Below, piece after piece: positions 7,374-16,699 of a stretch of DNA of 42,358 nucleotides. The DNA is taken from NCBI GenBank assembly GCA_049608925.1, contig JBMYXZ010000003.1, forward strand, positions 1-42,358, in the 5' to 3' direction. The translations under genes were made by a program, and so were the position numbers. How positions within the stretch are numbered: position 1 is the stretch's first letter; every line of letters begins with the position of its first letter. This DNA is from JBMYXZ01 sp049608925. Its GTDB lineage: Bacteria; Pseudomonadota; Alphaproteobacteria; JAGOMX01. The notes under the pieces were generated by a model. That model was not told the DNA's origin, ran no database searches, and saw only the letters and a list, made by a program, of their open reading frames with translations.

Positions 7374-9314
7374 CTAAAATCCAAACATGTGATCGAGGCT
7401 AAACGTTCCAACCTCACTAATCAACCCGTGATACCCAAAAAGCCTACACGTAGGGTCGCGAATAATGGCATAAGCTGCCCTGTCTAAACTGCTTTGGTTA
7501 AACAAGTCACTGGCGCGCCAGAAATATGACCCGCCACAAGGAATGTTGATTTCCTCAGAGGCAAACATATCGCCATCACGATCAAATAGCTCGATGAACG
7601 TGGAAGACTTTTCACACCAAGTCTGCGATGCCGGGTAGATAAGCTGGCAAATGGTATCTAAATCTTGATCACCCAAGCGCAGGAACAATCTTGTCGACAG
7701 ACCCGGTGGGCGGCCGCGATAAGACTGAGGCTCGGACTTGTATGTTGTAAGCGTATTAAAGATATGCGCGCCAAAACTGGTCTCGGCAGCATGCCCTGTT
7801 TCCACGTGTTCATAGCGGAATAGGCCGTGCAGCCATCCATCTCGCTGACCAGACGCGTGCTGATCATACAACAACTCAACATGTCCATGAGAGAAGTCCT
7901 GAACCGGTGGCAAAATGTCTTCAAGATCTATAGCCGGACATTCCGAGCGCTTAATTGACCCCAATGACTTACTTAGTACTTCTGCGCCTTTTGCATCATA
8001 GACGCGCAACTCTAATGGCAACGTCTGCTGCGCCAACGACATTGGTGTTGGCATCAAGACAGATCGCCAAGTCGTGCGATCTAAAATAGGAGCCGGCAAG
8101 ATAAAACCCTTGCCGTATGAGGCCTGCGGCAGCTGTTGCATGCCTGGATCATCCTGCAAATCTGTGCGCTGGACATTCACGTGCGCGATACGGCGATGGT
8201 CGTTTTTGGACAGCACTTCATATCGCGGACGCACAAAGTATTTCCCTGCATAAATTTCTATTTGTTGTGGCCAAGTTGCTGCGGGCAACAGATCACGTGT
8301 ATTTAACGCAACCGTTCCAAAGGGCGGAATTTCTTCCGGATACCAAGCGACCTTGTCATCACCCATCAAAGCGAGCCCAATTGCACTTGCTGGAATCGGG
8401 CATGGATGGCTGTTCTGAATCCAGAAGATTACATCCTCATCTTCTTGGGGCGCAGGCAAACCTGCATAATAATCGGCCGGCCAAGAGTTTGCATCATGGG
8501 TACAAGACAGCATCTTAGGGTCATCACTGTAGATATCCATGGCATATTTCACAATGTCATGGCCAGCAGCACCAATGACTTGGAAAAATAACTGACCAGA
8601 AAATTCCGGCAGGTCAAAGCGCTTGCGTACTTCCCGGCTGTCGATGATAACAGGACCACCTGGCGTGGCAAATTCTTGTTCCCACTGATGAAGCTGCTTG
8701 CCCTGTTCATCTAGCAAGCAACACCATAAGGTAATGGGCTTGCCGCCGCTGTAGGTGCTCCAGTAGTTGGCGGTTGCAATGCGCGTGTGCAGCTGGCCTG
8801 TGTCGCGAAACAGGGCAAAGTTGGTCGCAAAGTTTAAGGGCGACAAGTATTGTCTTTTATTGCTAAGCATGGTTTCAGGCAGTCTGAACGCATCAAAAGA
8901 GACAACTTCCACACCCTGCGGGATCATATGTGCCATCTGACGAACCAGAAAATCACTATCAAAGGCTGCAATTACCAATTTGCGGGTTTTGGAAGCATCT
9001 ATGTCTTGAATCAGTTGTGGCGCAGCTCCATGAATAGTAGCCCCCAAGTCCTCGAAACGCTGGACAAATGTTTTATGAAAGCGAACAGAAGATACGTCGT
9101 GAATTTCTGCAAACGCATTAAACATGCCGTATGGATCATACAGCGCAACACCACTTTGGTCAGAAATCGATGTGATAAAGTCCTGCACTTTTGTTTGAAC
9201 GTAAGGGTGGCCAATTGCCTTAAAAAAAGCATTGCCACCGTGGGTGTTATCAAAAGTCTCAATCTTCAGTGCATGCGGTTGCACAGTATAAAGTTCCGCA
9301 GTTTGCGCAGTCAT
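7374..9314 (-). CDS. Conserved-looking protein of unknown function (646 aa)
   Basis: A well-formed gene with an AGAGGA ribosome site that overlaps the end of tlpA. The 646-residue product has no signal peptide, membrane segment or recognised catalytic motif, so it is probably cytoplasmic. It is rich in aromatic and beta-prone stretches (for example GGKPITLWCCLLD, GQLFFQVIGAAGHDI, YAGKYFVRPRYEVLS), suggesting several beta-sandwich or jelly-roll units. The N-terminal 150 residues (RKLVIAAFDSDFLVR and nearby) look more alpha/beta. Its position between tlpA (1-bp gap) and trxB (14 bp) indicates co-expression with the thiol-redox genes. I do not recognise the family and assign no function. Confidence 0.85.
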   Translation of the reverse strand: MTAQTAELYTVQPHALKIETFDNTHGGNAFFKAIGHPYVQTKVQDFITSISDQSGVALYDPYGMFNAFAEIHDVSSVRFHKTFVQRFEDLGATIHGAAPQLIQDIDASKTRKLVIAAFDSDFLVRQMAHMIPQGVEVVSFDAFRLPETMLSNKRQYLSPLNFATNFALFRDTGQLHTRIATANYWSTYSGGKPITLWCCLLDEQGKQLHQWEQEFATPGGPVIIDSREVRKRFDLPEFSGQLFFQVIGAAGHDIVKYAMDIYSDDPKMLSCTHDANSWPADYYAGLPAPQEDEDVIFWIQNSHPCPIPASAIGLALMGDDKVAWYPEEIPPFGTVALNTRDLLPAATWPQQIEIYAGKYFVRPRYEVLSKNDHRRIAHVNVQRTDLQDDPGMQQLPQASYGKGFILPAPILDRTTWRSVLMPTPMSLAQQTLPLELRVYDAKGAEVLSKSLGSIKRSECPAIDLEDILPPVQDFSHGHVELLYDQHASGQRDGWLHGLFRYEHVETGHAAETSFGAHIFNTLTTYKSEPQSYRGRPPGLSTRLFLRLGDQDLDTICQLIYPASQTWCEKSSTFIELFDRDGDMFASEEINIPCGGSYFWRASDLFNQSSLDRAAYAIIRDPTCRLFGYHGLISEVGTFSLDHMFGF

Positions 9315-9315
9315 C

Positions 9316-9840
9316 TTATCCTCTTTCCGTCAATCCCGTAACCCAGCTAACAATTGTCTCTTTTTCCCAGTTTTCTGGACCTAAAGCGCGGCCAATTTCC
9401 TTTCCTTCAGGATCAAAGAATACTGTGGTGGGCATACCGCGCACACCCAGTGAGCCAGAAAAAACCATGTTGGGAGACAAGTATATGGGCAAATCTATAT
9501 CATTGGCCTGGTAATAAGCAGACACAGCCTCAACGCCTTTTTTATCAATAGAAACCGCCAAGACTTCAACCGGTAAGTCTTTCACTATGTCAGCAAAGGC
9601 CGCAAATGACTTCATTTCGCTGGTACAGGCTTTACACCAAGTAGCCCAAATATTCACCACAACGAACTTGCCGCGGTATTCATCAAGGGTATGAGGGTTG
9701 CCGTCAGCATCATAAAAAGCCTGCTGAGAGGGCATATCCCCTGACGCCGGGACAAAACGCTTAAACGGTTCTGCTGCGAACGCAGACTGTATGATGCTTA
9801 CGCTAAGACCTACAAGTAATGCGGCTAAAATACGCTTCAT
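9316..9840 (-). CDS. TlpA-family thioredoxin-like protein, exported
   Basis: A 174-residue periplasmic thiol-disulfide protein. Residues 1-22 are a signal peptide (MKR, hydrophobic core, AFA-A cleavage site). The thioredoxin fold carries WATWCKACTSEM with the redox pair C69 and C72. The later RGMPTTVFFDPEGKEIGR contains the cis-proline (MPT) of the family. TlpA/ResA-like proteins reduce disulfides of apocytochrome c or other envelope proteins. ccmA and ccmB lie about 2.5 kb away, which fits but does not prove that role. It is the first gene of the run tlpA-unknown-trxB-hydrolase. Confidence 0.9.
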   Translation of the reverse strand: MKRILAALLVGLSVSIIQSAFAAEPFKRFVPASGDMPSQQAFYDADGNPHTLDEYRGKFVVVNIWATWCKACTSEMKSFAAFADIVKDLPVEVLAVSIDKKGVEAVSAYYQANDIDLPIYLSPNMVFSGSLGVRGMPTTVFFDPEGKEIGRALGPENWEKETIVSWVTGLTERG

Positions 9841-9924
9841 GATTGTAACCTGCTTAAAATATTGCTAGCTTATGATTCTTATTGAAGATAAAGGATTTTC
9901 ATTAAATTGAAAGAGAAAATTGGC

Positions 9925-10062
9925 ATGCAAAATGTATTAAGCATAGGATTGATTTTAACAGCTGCCCTAGCGCTGGCAGGATGTGGGAAAACGGCCTTTC
10001 CCGACACGCCAAAAGATACACCCGACACATCTGAGCAATTTTATCCTGCAGATGAAGAATAG
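9925..10062 (+). CDS. Small lipoprotein, LptM (YifL)-like
   Basis: A 45-residue ORF with ATG at 9925 and TAG at 10060-10062. The sequence is a lipoprotein signal with lipobox LAGC (C20), followed by GKTAFPDTP and a short Asp/Pro/Glu-rich tail. This matches the tiny LptM/YifL lipoproteins (pattern GCGxKGxLxxP) that assist disulfide maturation of the LPS translocon. In many alphaproteobacteria such a gene lies between argH and lysA with tlpA nearby. Here tlpA is divergent and 84 bp away, and argH and lysA are absent. The stop is 1 bp from the convergent TetR stop. The call rests on lipobox, size and context. Confidence 0.65.
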   Translation: MQNVLSIGLILTAALALAGCGKTAFPDTPKDTPDTSEQFYPADEE

Positions 10063-10063
10063 G

Positions 10064-10717
10064 TTAAGCAACCACAGAAAGTTTTGGTGATTCAGGCCTG
10101 GCAGCAGTACTTTTCAGGCCTTCTGCAAGTGACTTTACCAGCATTGTGATATAGCGTTCTTGCGCGGCGGCCGAATCGCCCCCCAAAAAGCCATCATATT
10201 TCATCAAAAATGGGCTGGTCGTCGCCGACATAATGTAAAACAGAATATCGTGCGGATCTTGGGAAGCATCGATATGCCCGCGATTTTGAAAATCACGAAT
10301 CACATCTGTCCAAGCCGAGGCAATACGCGAGCCACGGCGCGGTCCAAGTGAGAACTCTTTATTTCCGTCCTCAATACATTGCCACATCATCAGCTTTATA
10401 AGATCTGGATTATCGCGATAAAACTGAAAGCGGATGCGCATAACATATGACAAGAATGACTCAAGGGAATCCAGCGGCGCCTGCTTTAATATGTCCGGAG
10501 CCGTCGACGCCTGCAGAATATTCATTTTGACTTGCTTCCACAGGCCATCTTTGCTGCCAAAATGATGATAGATAAGGCTTTTACTGGTTTTTGCCAATTT
10601 TGCAATATCGTTTATCGAGGTGCCCGCAAAGCCAGTATTGATGAAGCTCTTGCGCGCAGCTTGCAGGATTTTATCTTGGGTAGTGGCTTGTTTATTTTTA
10701 TTTTTGTCAGCCAGCAT
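10064..10717 (-). CDS. TetR/AcrR-family transcriptional regulator
   Basis: A 217-residue repressor-type protein. The N-terminal helix-turn-helix is clear: KILQAARKSFINTGFAGTS, then INDIAKLAKTSKSLIYHHFG, with the family's Y-H-F hallmark near residue 50, and KDGLWKQV. The C-terminal ligand-binding half (YVMRIRFQFYRDNPDLIKLMM and following) resembles regulators with a TetR_C-type domain. AAGGAAA precedes the ATG. The gene diverges from ribokinase; the 132-bp gap holds a near-palindrome that could be its operator. The ligand is unknown and the target may be itself or the neighbours. Confidence 0.92.
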   Translation of the reverse strand: MLADKNKNKQATTQDKILQAARKSFINTGFAGTSINDIAKLAKTSKSLIYHHFGSKDGLWKQVKMNILQASTAPDILKQAPLDSLESFLSYVMRIRFQFYRDNPDLIKLMMWQCIEDGNKEFSLGPRRGSRIASAWTDVIRDFQNRGHIDASQDPHDILFYIMSATTSPFLMKYDGFLGGDSAAAQERYITMLVKSLAEGLKSTAARPESPKLSVVA

Positions 10718-10727
10718 GCCGTTTCCT

Positions 10728-10741
10728 TGTCAATATTGTCA
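10728..10741. promoter_or_regulatory. Near-palindrome in the tetR leader, candidate operator
   Basis: TGTCAATATTGTCA is a 14-bp palindrome around CAATATTG with one mismatched symmetric pair. It lies 11-24 bp before the tetR ATG, partly over the leader. TetR-family repressors usually bind short palindromes beside their own gene, so this is a reasonable candidate. The evidence is symmetry and position only. Confidence 0.3.
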
Positions 10742-10849
10742 TCTCTACACATATTTATACACCATTTTTTCCAATCAACACAACACCATTGACCTTCTTA
10801 GCAAACCTTTGTAAACCAATGATAAGGTACAAAATACAAGAATATATTC

Positions 10850-11758
10850 ATGATCATAAATTTCGGCTCCATCAATATCGATATGGTCTTTCAAATCGAT
10901 ACCATGCCCACGCCTGGCGAGACTATTTTATGCCCAGGGTACGAGGTTTTCCCTGGAGGCAAGGGCGCCAACCAAGCCATTGCTGCGGCGCGCGCCGGTG
11001 CCGACGTGACAATGGTAGGGGCCGTTGGCCAAGGAGAATTTGGCTCGATCGCGATGAAGTCTCTTAGCGATTCGAACGTTCACATTGATGCTGTCCGGAT
11101 ATTAGACGACGTGCCGACAGGCTGCGCCACCATCTGTGTCGATTCAAAGGGCGAGAATATGATCACGGTTGCCAGCGGTGCAAATCTACATATTTCAGCT
11201 GACAACATGCCAGCAGAGCTTGCTACAGAAGACAATACGCTTTTGCTGCAGATGGAAACACCTGCTGGCGAAAACTGGAAGCTGATCGAGCGGTGGCCTG
11301 GTCGGGTAATTGTCAATCTTGCGCCCGCAAACCCCATCCCTGAAGAAGCTCTACGCAAAATCTCTCTATTGATCATGAATGAAGGTGAAGCAGAGGCGCT
11401 GGCCAACCATCTTAACTGTAGCCCTTCTGATTTGCCGCAATACCTACAAGATCATTATGGGACTGATTCAATTATCACAATGGGGGCTAAAGGCAGTATT
11501 GCCTATACATCCCATGGGTCCTGGCATGTCCCAGCACTCGTCATCGAAGCAATAGACACCACTGCAGCAGGCGATGCGTTTGTAGGCGTGCTCGCCGCCC
11601 AAATCGATGATGGTTACACTATCGAAGAAGCATTACAATTTGCGGCGGTAGCCAGCGGGCTTGCCTGCACAAAGGTAGGTGCCCAGCCAAGCCTGCCTAT
11701 TCGACCTGAAATTGAGGCGAACCTGTCAAGGTTAGACCCGTTGCGACAGGTGGCTTAA
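10850..11758 (+). CDS. rbsK: Ribokinase (PfkB family)
   Basis: Phosphorylates D-ribose to ribose-5-phosphate in the cytoplasm. The 302-residue protein starts with the PfkB signature NFGSINIDMVF, has the sugar-binding PGGKGANQAIAAARAGADV (about 36-54), and the C-terminal catalytic and ATP motif DTTAAGDAFVG (about 238-248), whose Asp is the catalytic base. No ribose transporter is present nearby, so a different PfkB substrate is possible. The gene diverges from tetR and its last 27 bp overlap the end of ccmB on the other strand. Confidence 0.88.
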   Translation: MIINFGSINIDMVFQIDTMPTPGETILCPGYEVFPGGKGANQAIAAARAGADVTMVGAVGQGEFGSIAMKSLSDSNVHIDAVRILDDVPTGCATICVDSKGENMITVASGANLHISADNMPAELATEDNTLLLQMETPAGENWKLIERWPGRVIVNLAPANPIPEEALRKISLLIMNEGEAEALANHLNCSPSDLPQYLQDHYGTDSIITMGAKGSIAYTSHGSWHVPALVIEAIDTTAAGDAFVGVLAAQIDDGYTIEEALQFAAVASGLACTKVGAQPSLPIRPEIEANLSRLDPLRQVA

Positions 11759-12385
11759 GGAATAGCTACCAAGCCCCAAAGACAACGGTATAACAAACAG
11801 CAAATGTGCCAGTTGCAGGACGGATGATACACAGGCATACCCCCCTTCCAGGGCGGTAGCAACACCACAGCCGAAAACGATTGCCGGGATGCAAAGCGGG
11901 AACAGCACCAAGCCCGTCAATATCTGTGAAGCCTTTGCCTGCACAAGCAAGCATTGCACCAGCACCGACAAAAAGCATATTGCAAGTGTTCCCACAGCAA
12001 AGCTAAGCGCCAAAAAAGCGACATAGTCTTTCTGCAACGACGTTAGCCACACAATGACTACTATCGGCAAGCCTGAAAGAGCCCAACATGCAATCGTTCT
12101 TGAGGCCAACAACAGGGCCATAGATGCCCCCAGAGATTTATAGCGATCAAGCGTACCGTCTTGCACATCCCGCAGAATTAAACCATCCGTGGCTAGCAAC
12201 ATCGCAAATAAAGCAATCGCCCATTCATAAAGATTTTCTACAGCTGGCGGCACGCCTCCCACCGCCGATAACGTCAGGGGCAATATGCCGTAAGCAACTG
12301 CGAAAAAAGTCAGGACAAGTAATGCTTCCTGACCTCGCTGCAGGCTTTGCCTGATTTCAAAGGCTAGCAGTGACCACACTGGCAT
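11732..12385 (-). CDS. ccmB: Heme exporter protein CcmB
   Basis: Membrane subunit of the CcmAB transporter that supports release of holo-CcmE during cytochrome c maturation. The product has six predicted hydrophobic segments and the opening MPVWSLLAFEIRQSLQRG, typical of CcmB, followed by FFAVAYGILPLTL. I chose ATG 12385 over the longer frame from 12421: the extra 12 residues are not CcmB-like, and an AGGAG lies 10 bp before 12385. It overlaps ccmA by 29 bp, consistent with coupled translation. The 217-residue length is normal. ccmC and later ccm genes are not in this window. Confidence 0.88.
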   Translation of the reverse strand: MPVWSLLAFEIRQSLQRGQEALLVLTFFAVAYGILPLTLSAVGGVPPAVENLYEWAIALFAMLLATDGLILRDVQDGTLDRYKSLGASMALLLASRTIACWALSGLPIVVIVWLTSLQKDYVAFLALSFAVGTLAICFLSVLVQCLLVQAKASQILTGLVLFPLCIPAIVFGCGVATALEGGYACVSSVLQLAHLLFVIPLSLGLGSYSLSHLSQRV

Positions 12386-12968
12386 GAGGTGCGTACTCCT
12401 GAAGATCAAGCTGATTATCAAACATCTGTGCGTGCGCAGCTAGAATCAAAACGCCTGGATGAGATGTCAACGTTTTGAGCAGTAAGTCCTGGCCAGCTTG
12501 GTCTAAACCATGAGAGGTCTCATCAAGCACCCAGATATCCTTGCTACCGCATTCCAATAGCACTAGCTGCACGCGGCGCTGCTGGCCCAGGGACAGCTGA
12601 CCAATTTCAATATCTTCCAGGCCGGCTACACCCCATTTTTGCATAGCAGCAGGCAAGTCAGCCATATTACCTTTCAGGGCGCACCACCAGTGCTGAAGAT
12701 TCGCCCCAACACTTAACATAGGCTTTAAGGCTGTACGATGATCAAGATAGAGCAAACTGTCGCGTTTCCAAGGCTTTTCGTCTATCAGAACATCGCCATC
12801 AGAAAAAGCATGCAGACCAGCAATCCCACGTAGCAGAGTTGACTTTCCGCACCCATTCGGACCCGTGACTTGTAAGGGCTGACCCGCGGTCACATCAAAT
12901 GATAGACCTGCAAATATCAATTGATTACCTTGATAGGCGGATAGGTCTTTACCTTTTAGAACGCTCAT
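12357..12968 (-). CDS. ccmA: Cytochrome c biogenesis ATP-binding protein CcmA
   Basis: ATPase subunit that powers CcmAB in system I cytochrome c maturation. The 203-residue ABC protein has Walker A GPNGCGKST (36-44), the signature LSLGQQRRVQ (about 124-133) and Walker B DIWVLDE (about 143-149). The segment SLLYLDHRTALKPMLSV is characteristic of CcmA, where the usual Q-loop region reads GH/DHxxxLKxxLS. Its start overlaps the stop of the cation-efflux gene (ATGA), and it overlaps ccmB at its 3' end. The TlpA-like protein 2.5 kb away may belong to the same pathway. Confidence 0.93.
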   Translation of the reverse strand: MSVLKGKDLSAYQGNQLIFAGLSFDVTAGQPLQVTGPNGCGKSTLLRGIAGLHAFSDGDVLIDEKPWKRDSLLYLDHRTALKPMLSVGANLQHWWCALKGNMADLPAAMQKWGVAGLEDIEIGQLSLGQQRRVQLVLLECGSKDIWVLDETSHGLDQAGQDLLLKTLTSHPGVLILAAHAQMFDNQLDLQEYAPHASVVTASL

Positions 12969-13873
12969 CGTGCAACTCTTTTACCATTTGCGTCCCAGCG
13001 GACTGGATCTTGGTGGATAAGCACGTCAGCATCAGGAAAATCCTCTAAGATCATCGCCTCGACTTCATCGGCTATACGATGAGCTTCGTCTAAGGTTATA
13101 TGCCCATCAAGCTCGAGGTGAAGCTGCACAAAATCTCTTAGACCAGAAGACCGTGTGCGGAACTCATGTATCCCCCGTACGTCTTTATGCGACAAAGATA
13201 TATCTCGAACTTTATTTCGAATACTATCAGGCAGCTCACGGTCCATCAGGATATCCAAGGCTTCACGAACAATTGTCCAAGCTGTGTAGAGGATATATAG
13301 TGCAATTCCGCCACCGACCAGGGGGTCAATCCAGAAAACACCCGTCCACTGTGTCAGCAGCAACGATACAATGACACCGCCGTTGATTAAAAAGTCGCTG
13401 CGATAATGGACCGAGTCAGCTTTAATCGCAGCAGATCGCGTACGTTTGACCACATAAGTTTGGAACATGATCAAGCCCAGCGTGACAAGCATGGACAAGG
13501 CCATAACAGCTATGCCAATTCCTGTCTCTTGAATGATTACGGGGGCAAATAATCTTTGTGAAGCCTCGTATACCAACCATACAGCAGATCCTGCAATAAA
13601 GACTGATTGGCCAAGGGCTGCAATGCCTTCGGCTTTTCCATAGCCAAAGCGATGCTGGCTATCAGGCGGGCGCTGTGCATGGCGCACCGCAAACATATTC
13701 ACTATCGAAGCAGCCGCGTCTAATAGAGAATCAATTAGCGTTGCTTGCAAGCTGACAGAATTAGAGATCCACCATGCATAAAACTTTACGCCAATCAGCA
13801 GCAACGCAACCGATACAGAAGCATAAGTTGCGTAGCGTACGAGAGCTCCGTCATAAGTCGAGCGGTGGGTCAT
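12965..13873 (-). CDS. Cation diffusion facilitator transporter, FieF-like
   Basis: A 302-residue inner-membrane exporter of divalent cations (Zn, Fe, Cd or Mn) driven by proton exchange. Hydrophobic segments fill residues 15-200. The first metal site is D48-x3-D52 in TLIDSLLDAAASIVN, the loop HRFGYGKAEGIAALGQ is diagnostic, and the second half of the site is HYRSD in ADSVHYRSDFLING. A cytoplasmic C-terminal domain with GIHEFRTRSSG and HLELDGHITLDEAH follows. The gene sits 7 bp after ileS and overlaps ccmA by 4 bp, so it is co-transcribed with both. The metal cannot be decided by eye. Confidence 0.92.
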   Translation of the reverse strand: MTHRSTYDGALVRYATYASVSVALLLIGVKFYAWWISNSVSLQATLIDSLLDAAASIVNMFAVRHAQRPPDSQHRFGYGKAEGIAALGQSVFIAGSAVWLVYEASQRLFAPVIIQETGIGIAVMALSMLVTLGLIMFQTYVVKRTRSAAIKADSVHYRSDFLINGGVIVSLLLTQWTGVFWIDPLVGGGIALYILYTAWTIVREALDILMDRELPDSIRNKVRDISLSHKDVRGIHEFRTRSSGLRDFVQLHLELDGHITLDEAHRIADEVEAMILEDFPDADVLIHQDPVRWDANGKRVAR

Positions 13874-13879
13874 ATCCCC

Positions 13880-16699
13880 CTATCCTGTTTGTTGCGCTTG
13901 TGACGTTGCAGATACAACACCCGCACACCTTCCACAAACCTCCCAGTTTTCAGCATTGCTGCCAACTTCATCGAGTATTTTCCAGCAACGCTGGCATTTA
14001 TCACCCGATGCTACCGCCACAATAACACCTATTTCTTCATCTGCATACGCATCTGCGGGAATATCTTTTTCCATGAACGCAACACCAGATGTGATTGCAA
14101 TATCATCCCACTTTAGATCACGCGGAATCACCCCTTTGGGATCGAAAACCTGCAAGGTTGCCTGCAGACTCGAGCGAATCATATCGTCTTTACGGGCGCG
14201 CTCCAAAGCTGTCGTCATCACCTGTCGATATTTACGGATAGTCTCGATCCGTTGATCCAAATCATTGTTAAGCCATCCGGACGTAATTTCTGGGAAAGTC
14301 TCCAGATGAATGTTCGAAGCTTCTTCACCATAGCGATTGGTCCAGGCTTCATCTGCCGTAAAGCACAACACCGGTGCAATCCATTTTGTCAGTGCTTTAA
14401 ACACATGATCAAAAACCGTTCGCATAGAGCGACGCGTCATATCATCAGGCGCATCACAGTACAAAACGTCCTTGCGTATATCGAAATAAAACGCAGATAA
14501 GTCTACTGAGCAAAAACGATGGAGCTCGGCAAACCATTGCTGGAAGTTATAGTCATCCAAACAACCCCGCATCATTTGATCAAGCGCCGCCAGCCTATGC
14601 AGAACCCATTGTTCAAGCTCGGGCATATCAGCTGTATTTTCCACGCGCTCAGCCTCGGTAAAGTCACTAAGACCACCCAGCAAATAGCGCAACGTATTGC
14701 GGAACCGTCGATAGGTATCTTTCTGATAGTCCAAGCGTTCTTTGGCAATACGGACGTCCTGCGTAAAGTCTGAAGAAGACACCCACAAACGCAGCATCTC
14801 AATGCCCATCTCGTTTGCCACTTCGATAGGCGAGACCACGTTGCCCAAAGACTTAGACATCTTGCGCCCTTGATCATCCAACACATATCCATGAGTCAGA
14901 ACTGTTTTGTATGGCGAGGCGCCACGTGTGCCACAAGCTTCCAACAAGGATGTCTGGAACCAACCGCGATGCTGGTCAGATCCTTCAAGATAAAGATCTG
15001 CCGGCCACGTCAGCCCCTCGGTTTCCTCTAGCACAAAAACATGGCTAGAGCCCGCATCAAACCACACGTCAACGATATCCGTGACTTGCGTAAAGTCTTC
15101 CGGGTTATACTCTGGCGCCAAGAAACGCTCGGGCTTGCTGGTAAACCAGGTGTCTGTGCCCTCTTCTGCAACTGCGTCCACAATGCGCTGCATAACTTTT
15201 TCATCGCGCAAAGGCTCGCCAGTTTCTTTGTTCAAAAAGATTGGCAGCGGTGTCCCCCAGGCGCGCTGGCGGGAAATACACCAGTCAGGGCGATCTCGAA
15301 CCATAGAATCAATGCGACGCTGGCCAGAAGCAGGAACCCAACGCACTAATTCAATTTCCTTCAGAGCCTTCTTGCGCAGATCATTGTTTTCCATCGAAAT
15401 AAACCATTGTGGTGTCGTGCGGTAAATCAACGGTGCTTTCGAGCGCCAAGAACATGGATAGCTATGGGTGATGCGACCTGCATTCAATAAATTGCCAGAC
15501 TCTTGTAAAGCATCAATGACTGGCTGCGTTACTTTGAAGATGTGCGTGCCAGCAAATAACGGCACTGAGTCATAATACACGCCCTTAGCATCAACCGTCT
15601 TGGGAGGATGAATGCCGTGCTTTTGTCCCAAATAAAAGTCATCCACACCGTGACCGGTTGCACAGTGCACAAGCCCCGTACCAGCTTCTGTGGTTACATG
15701 ATCACCCGGATGCAGCGGCACATCATGATCATATCCACTGGCATGCAGGGGATGCTGACAGACCGTACCGGCTAATTGCTTGCCAGAAAACTTTTCCACA
15801 ACTGTGTGGCGTACAATTTTCGCGGCTTGCAAAATGCCTTCACACAATTCTTCTGCCACTAAGATTTTGTCACCAACTTGGGCGATGGACTCGCTACCCA
15901 CTTCATCGATCTGCAGCAGGACGTAATCAATCGTCTCGCTAAACGCAATCAATTGGTTTGCCGGAATTGTCCAAGCTGTTGTCGTCCATATAACCGCGAA
16001 TGCTCCCTCTAAGGCATTTACAGGAGAACGCGCAACAGGGAATTTTATGTACAAAGATGGGGACTCGTGATCCTTGTATTCAACTTCCGCTTCGGCCAAA
16101 GCAGTCTGTTCCACCACAGACCACATAACTGGCTTTTCTCCCAGGACTAGGGAGCCATTCATCAAGAATTTTCCAAGCTCGCGCACGATTGTGGCTTCTG
16201 CTTTGTGCGACATGGTCATGTAAGGATTATCCCAATCGGCCATGACTCCCAGCCTTTGGAACTCTTCACGCTGAACACCCACCCAATGCGTGGCAAAGTC
16301 ACGGCACTCTTGGCGGAATTCGATCATTGGCACATCTTCTTTTGATTTACCTGCCTTGCGATATTTTTCTTCGATTTTCCACTCGATCGGCAAACCGTGG
16401 CAATCCCATCCGGGAATGTAGTTAATCTGCTTGCCCAGCATGTGCTGGGATCGGTTGACAATGTCCTTAAGGATTTTATTCAAGCCCGTTCCAATGTGAA
16501 TTGGACCATTAGCGTATGGCGGGCCATCATGCAAAATAAACGGCTCGCAGCCTTCACGTGCTTGGCGCATTTTTTGGTACAGACCAATCTGCTGCCATTT
16601 CTTTAATATTTCAGGCTCTTTATTCGCCAAATTGGCGCGCATTGAAAAAGGTGTCTTTGGTAAAAATACCGTATCCTTAAAATCCACAGACATTTTCAT
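13880..16699 (-). CDS. ileS: Isoleucyl-tRNA synthetase
   Basis: Charges tRNA-Ile with isoleucine and edits misactivated valine. The 939-residue class I synthetase has the HIGH-type motif HIGT (68-71) in PYANGPIHIGTGLNKILK, PGWDCHGLPIE just after, the CP1 editing region in the middle, KMSKS near residue 610 (GRKMSKSLGNVV), and a C-terminal zinc motif with CQRCW and CGRC. The size is typical of the bacterial type. AAGGA lies just before ATG 16699; a second ATG two codons later is also possible. It leads the minus-strand run with cation efflux, ccmA and ccmB and diverges from greA. No T-box was seen. Confidence 0.97.
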   Translation of the reverse strand: MKMSVDFKDTVFLPKTPFSMRANLANKEPEILKKWQQIGLYQKMRQAREGCEPFILHDGPPYANGPIHIGTGLNKILKDIVNRSQHMLGKQINYIPGWDCHGLPIEWKIEEKYRKAGKSKEDVPMIEFRQECRDFATHWVGVQREEFQRLGVMADWDNPYMTMSHKAEATIVRELGKFLMNGSLVLGEKPVMWSVVEQTALAEAEVEYKDHESPSLYIKFPVARSPVNALEGAFAVIWTTTAWTIPANQLIAFSETIDYVLLQIDEVGSESIAQVGDKILVAEELCEGILQAAKIVRHTVVEKFSGKQLAGTVCQHPLHASGYDHDVPLHPGDHVTTEAGTGLVHCATGHGVDDFYLGQKHGIHPPKTVDAKGVYYDSVPLFAGTHIFKVTQPVIDALQESGNLLNAGRITHSYPCSWRSKAPLIYRTTPQWFISMENNDLRKKALKEIELVRWVPASGQRRIDSMVRDRPDWCISRQRAWGTPLPIFLNKETGEPLRDEKVMQRIVDAVAEEGTDTWFTSKPERFLAPEYNPEDFTQVTDIVDVWFDAGSSHVFVLEETEGLTWPADLYLEGSDQHRGWFQTSLLEACGTRGASPYKTVLTHGYVLDDQGRKMSKSLGNVVSPIEVANEMGIEMLRLWVSSSDFTQDVRIAKERLDYQKDTYRRFRNTLRYLLGGLSDFTEAERVENTADMPELEQWVLHRLAALDQMMRGCLDDYNFQQWFAELHRFCSVDLSAFYFDIRKDVLYCDAPDDMTRRSMRTVFDHVFKALTKWIAPVLCFTADEAWTNRYGEEASNIHLETFPEITSGWLNNDLDQRIETIRKYRQVMTTALERARKDDMIRSSLQATLQVFDPKGVIPRDLKWDDIAITSGVAFMEKDIPADAYADEEIGVIVAVASGDKCQRCWKILDEVGSNAENWEVCGRCAGVVSATSQAQQTG

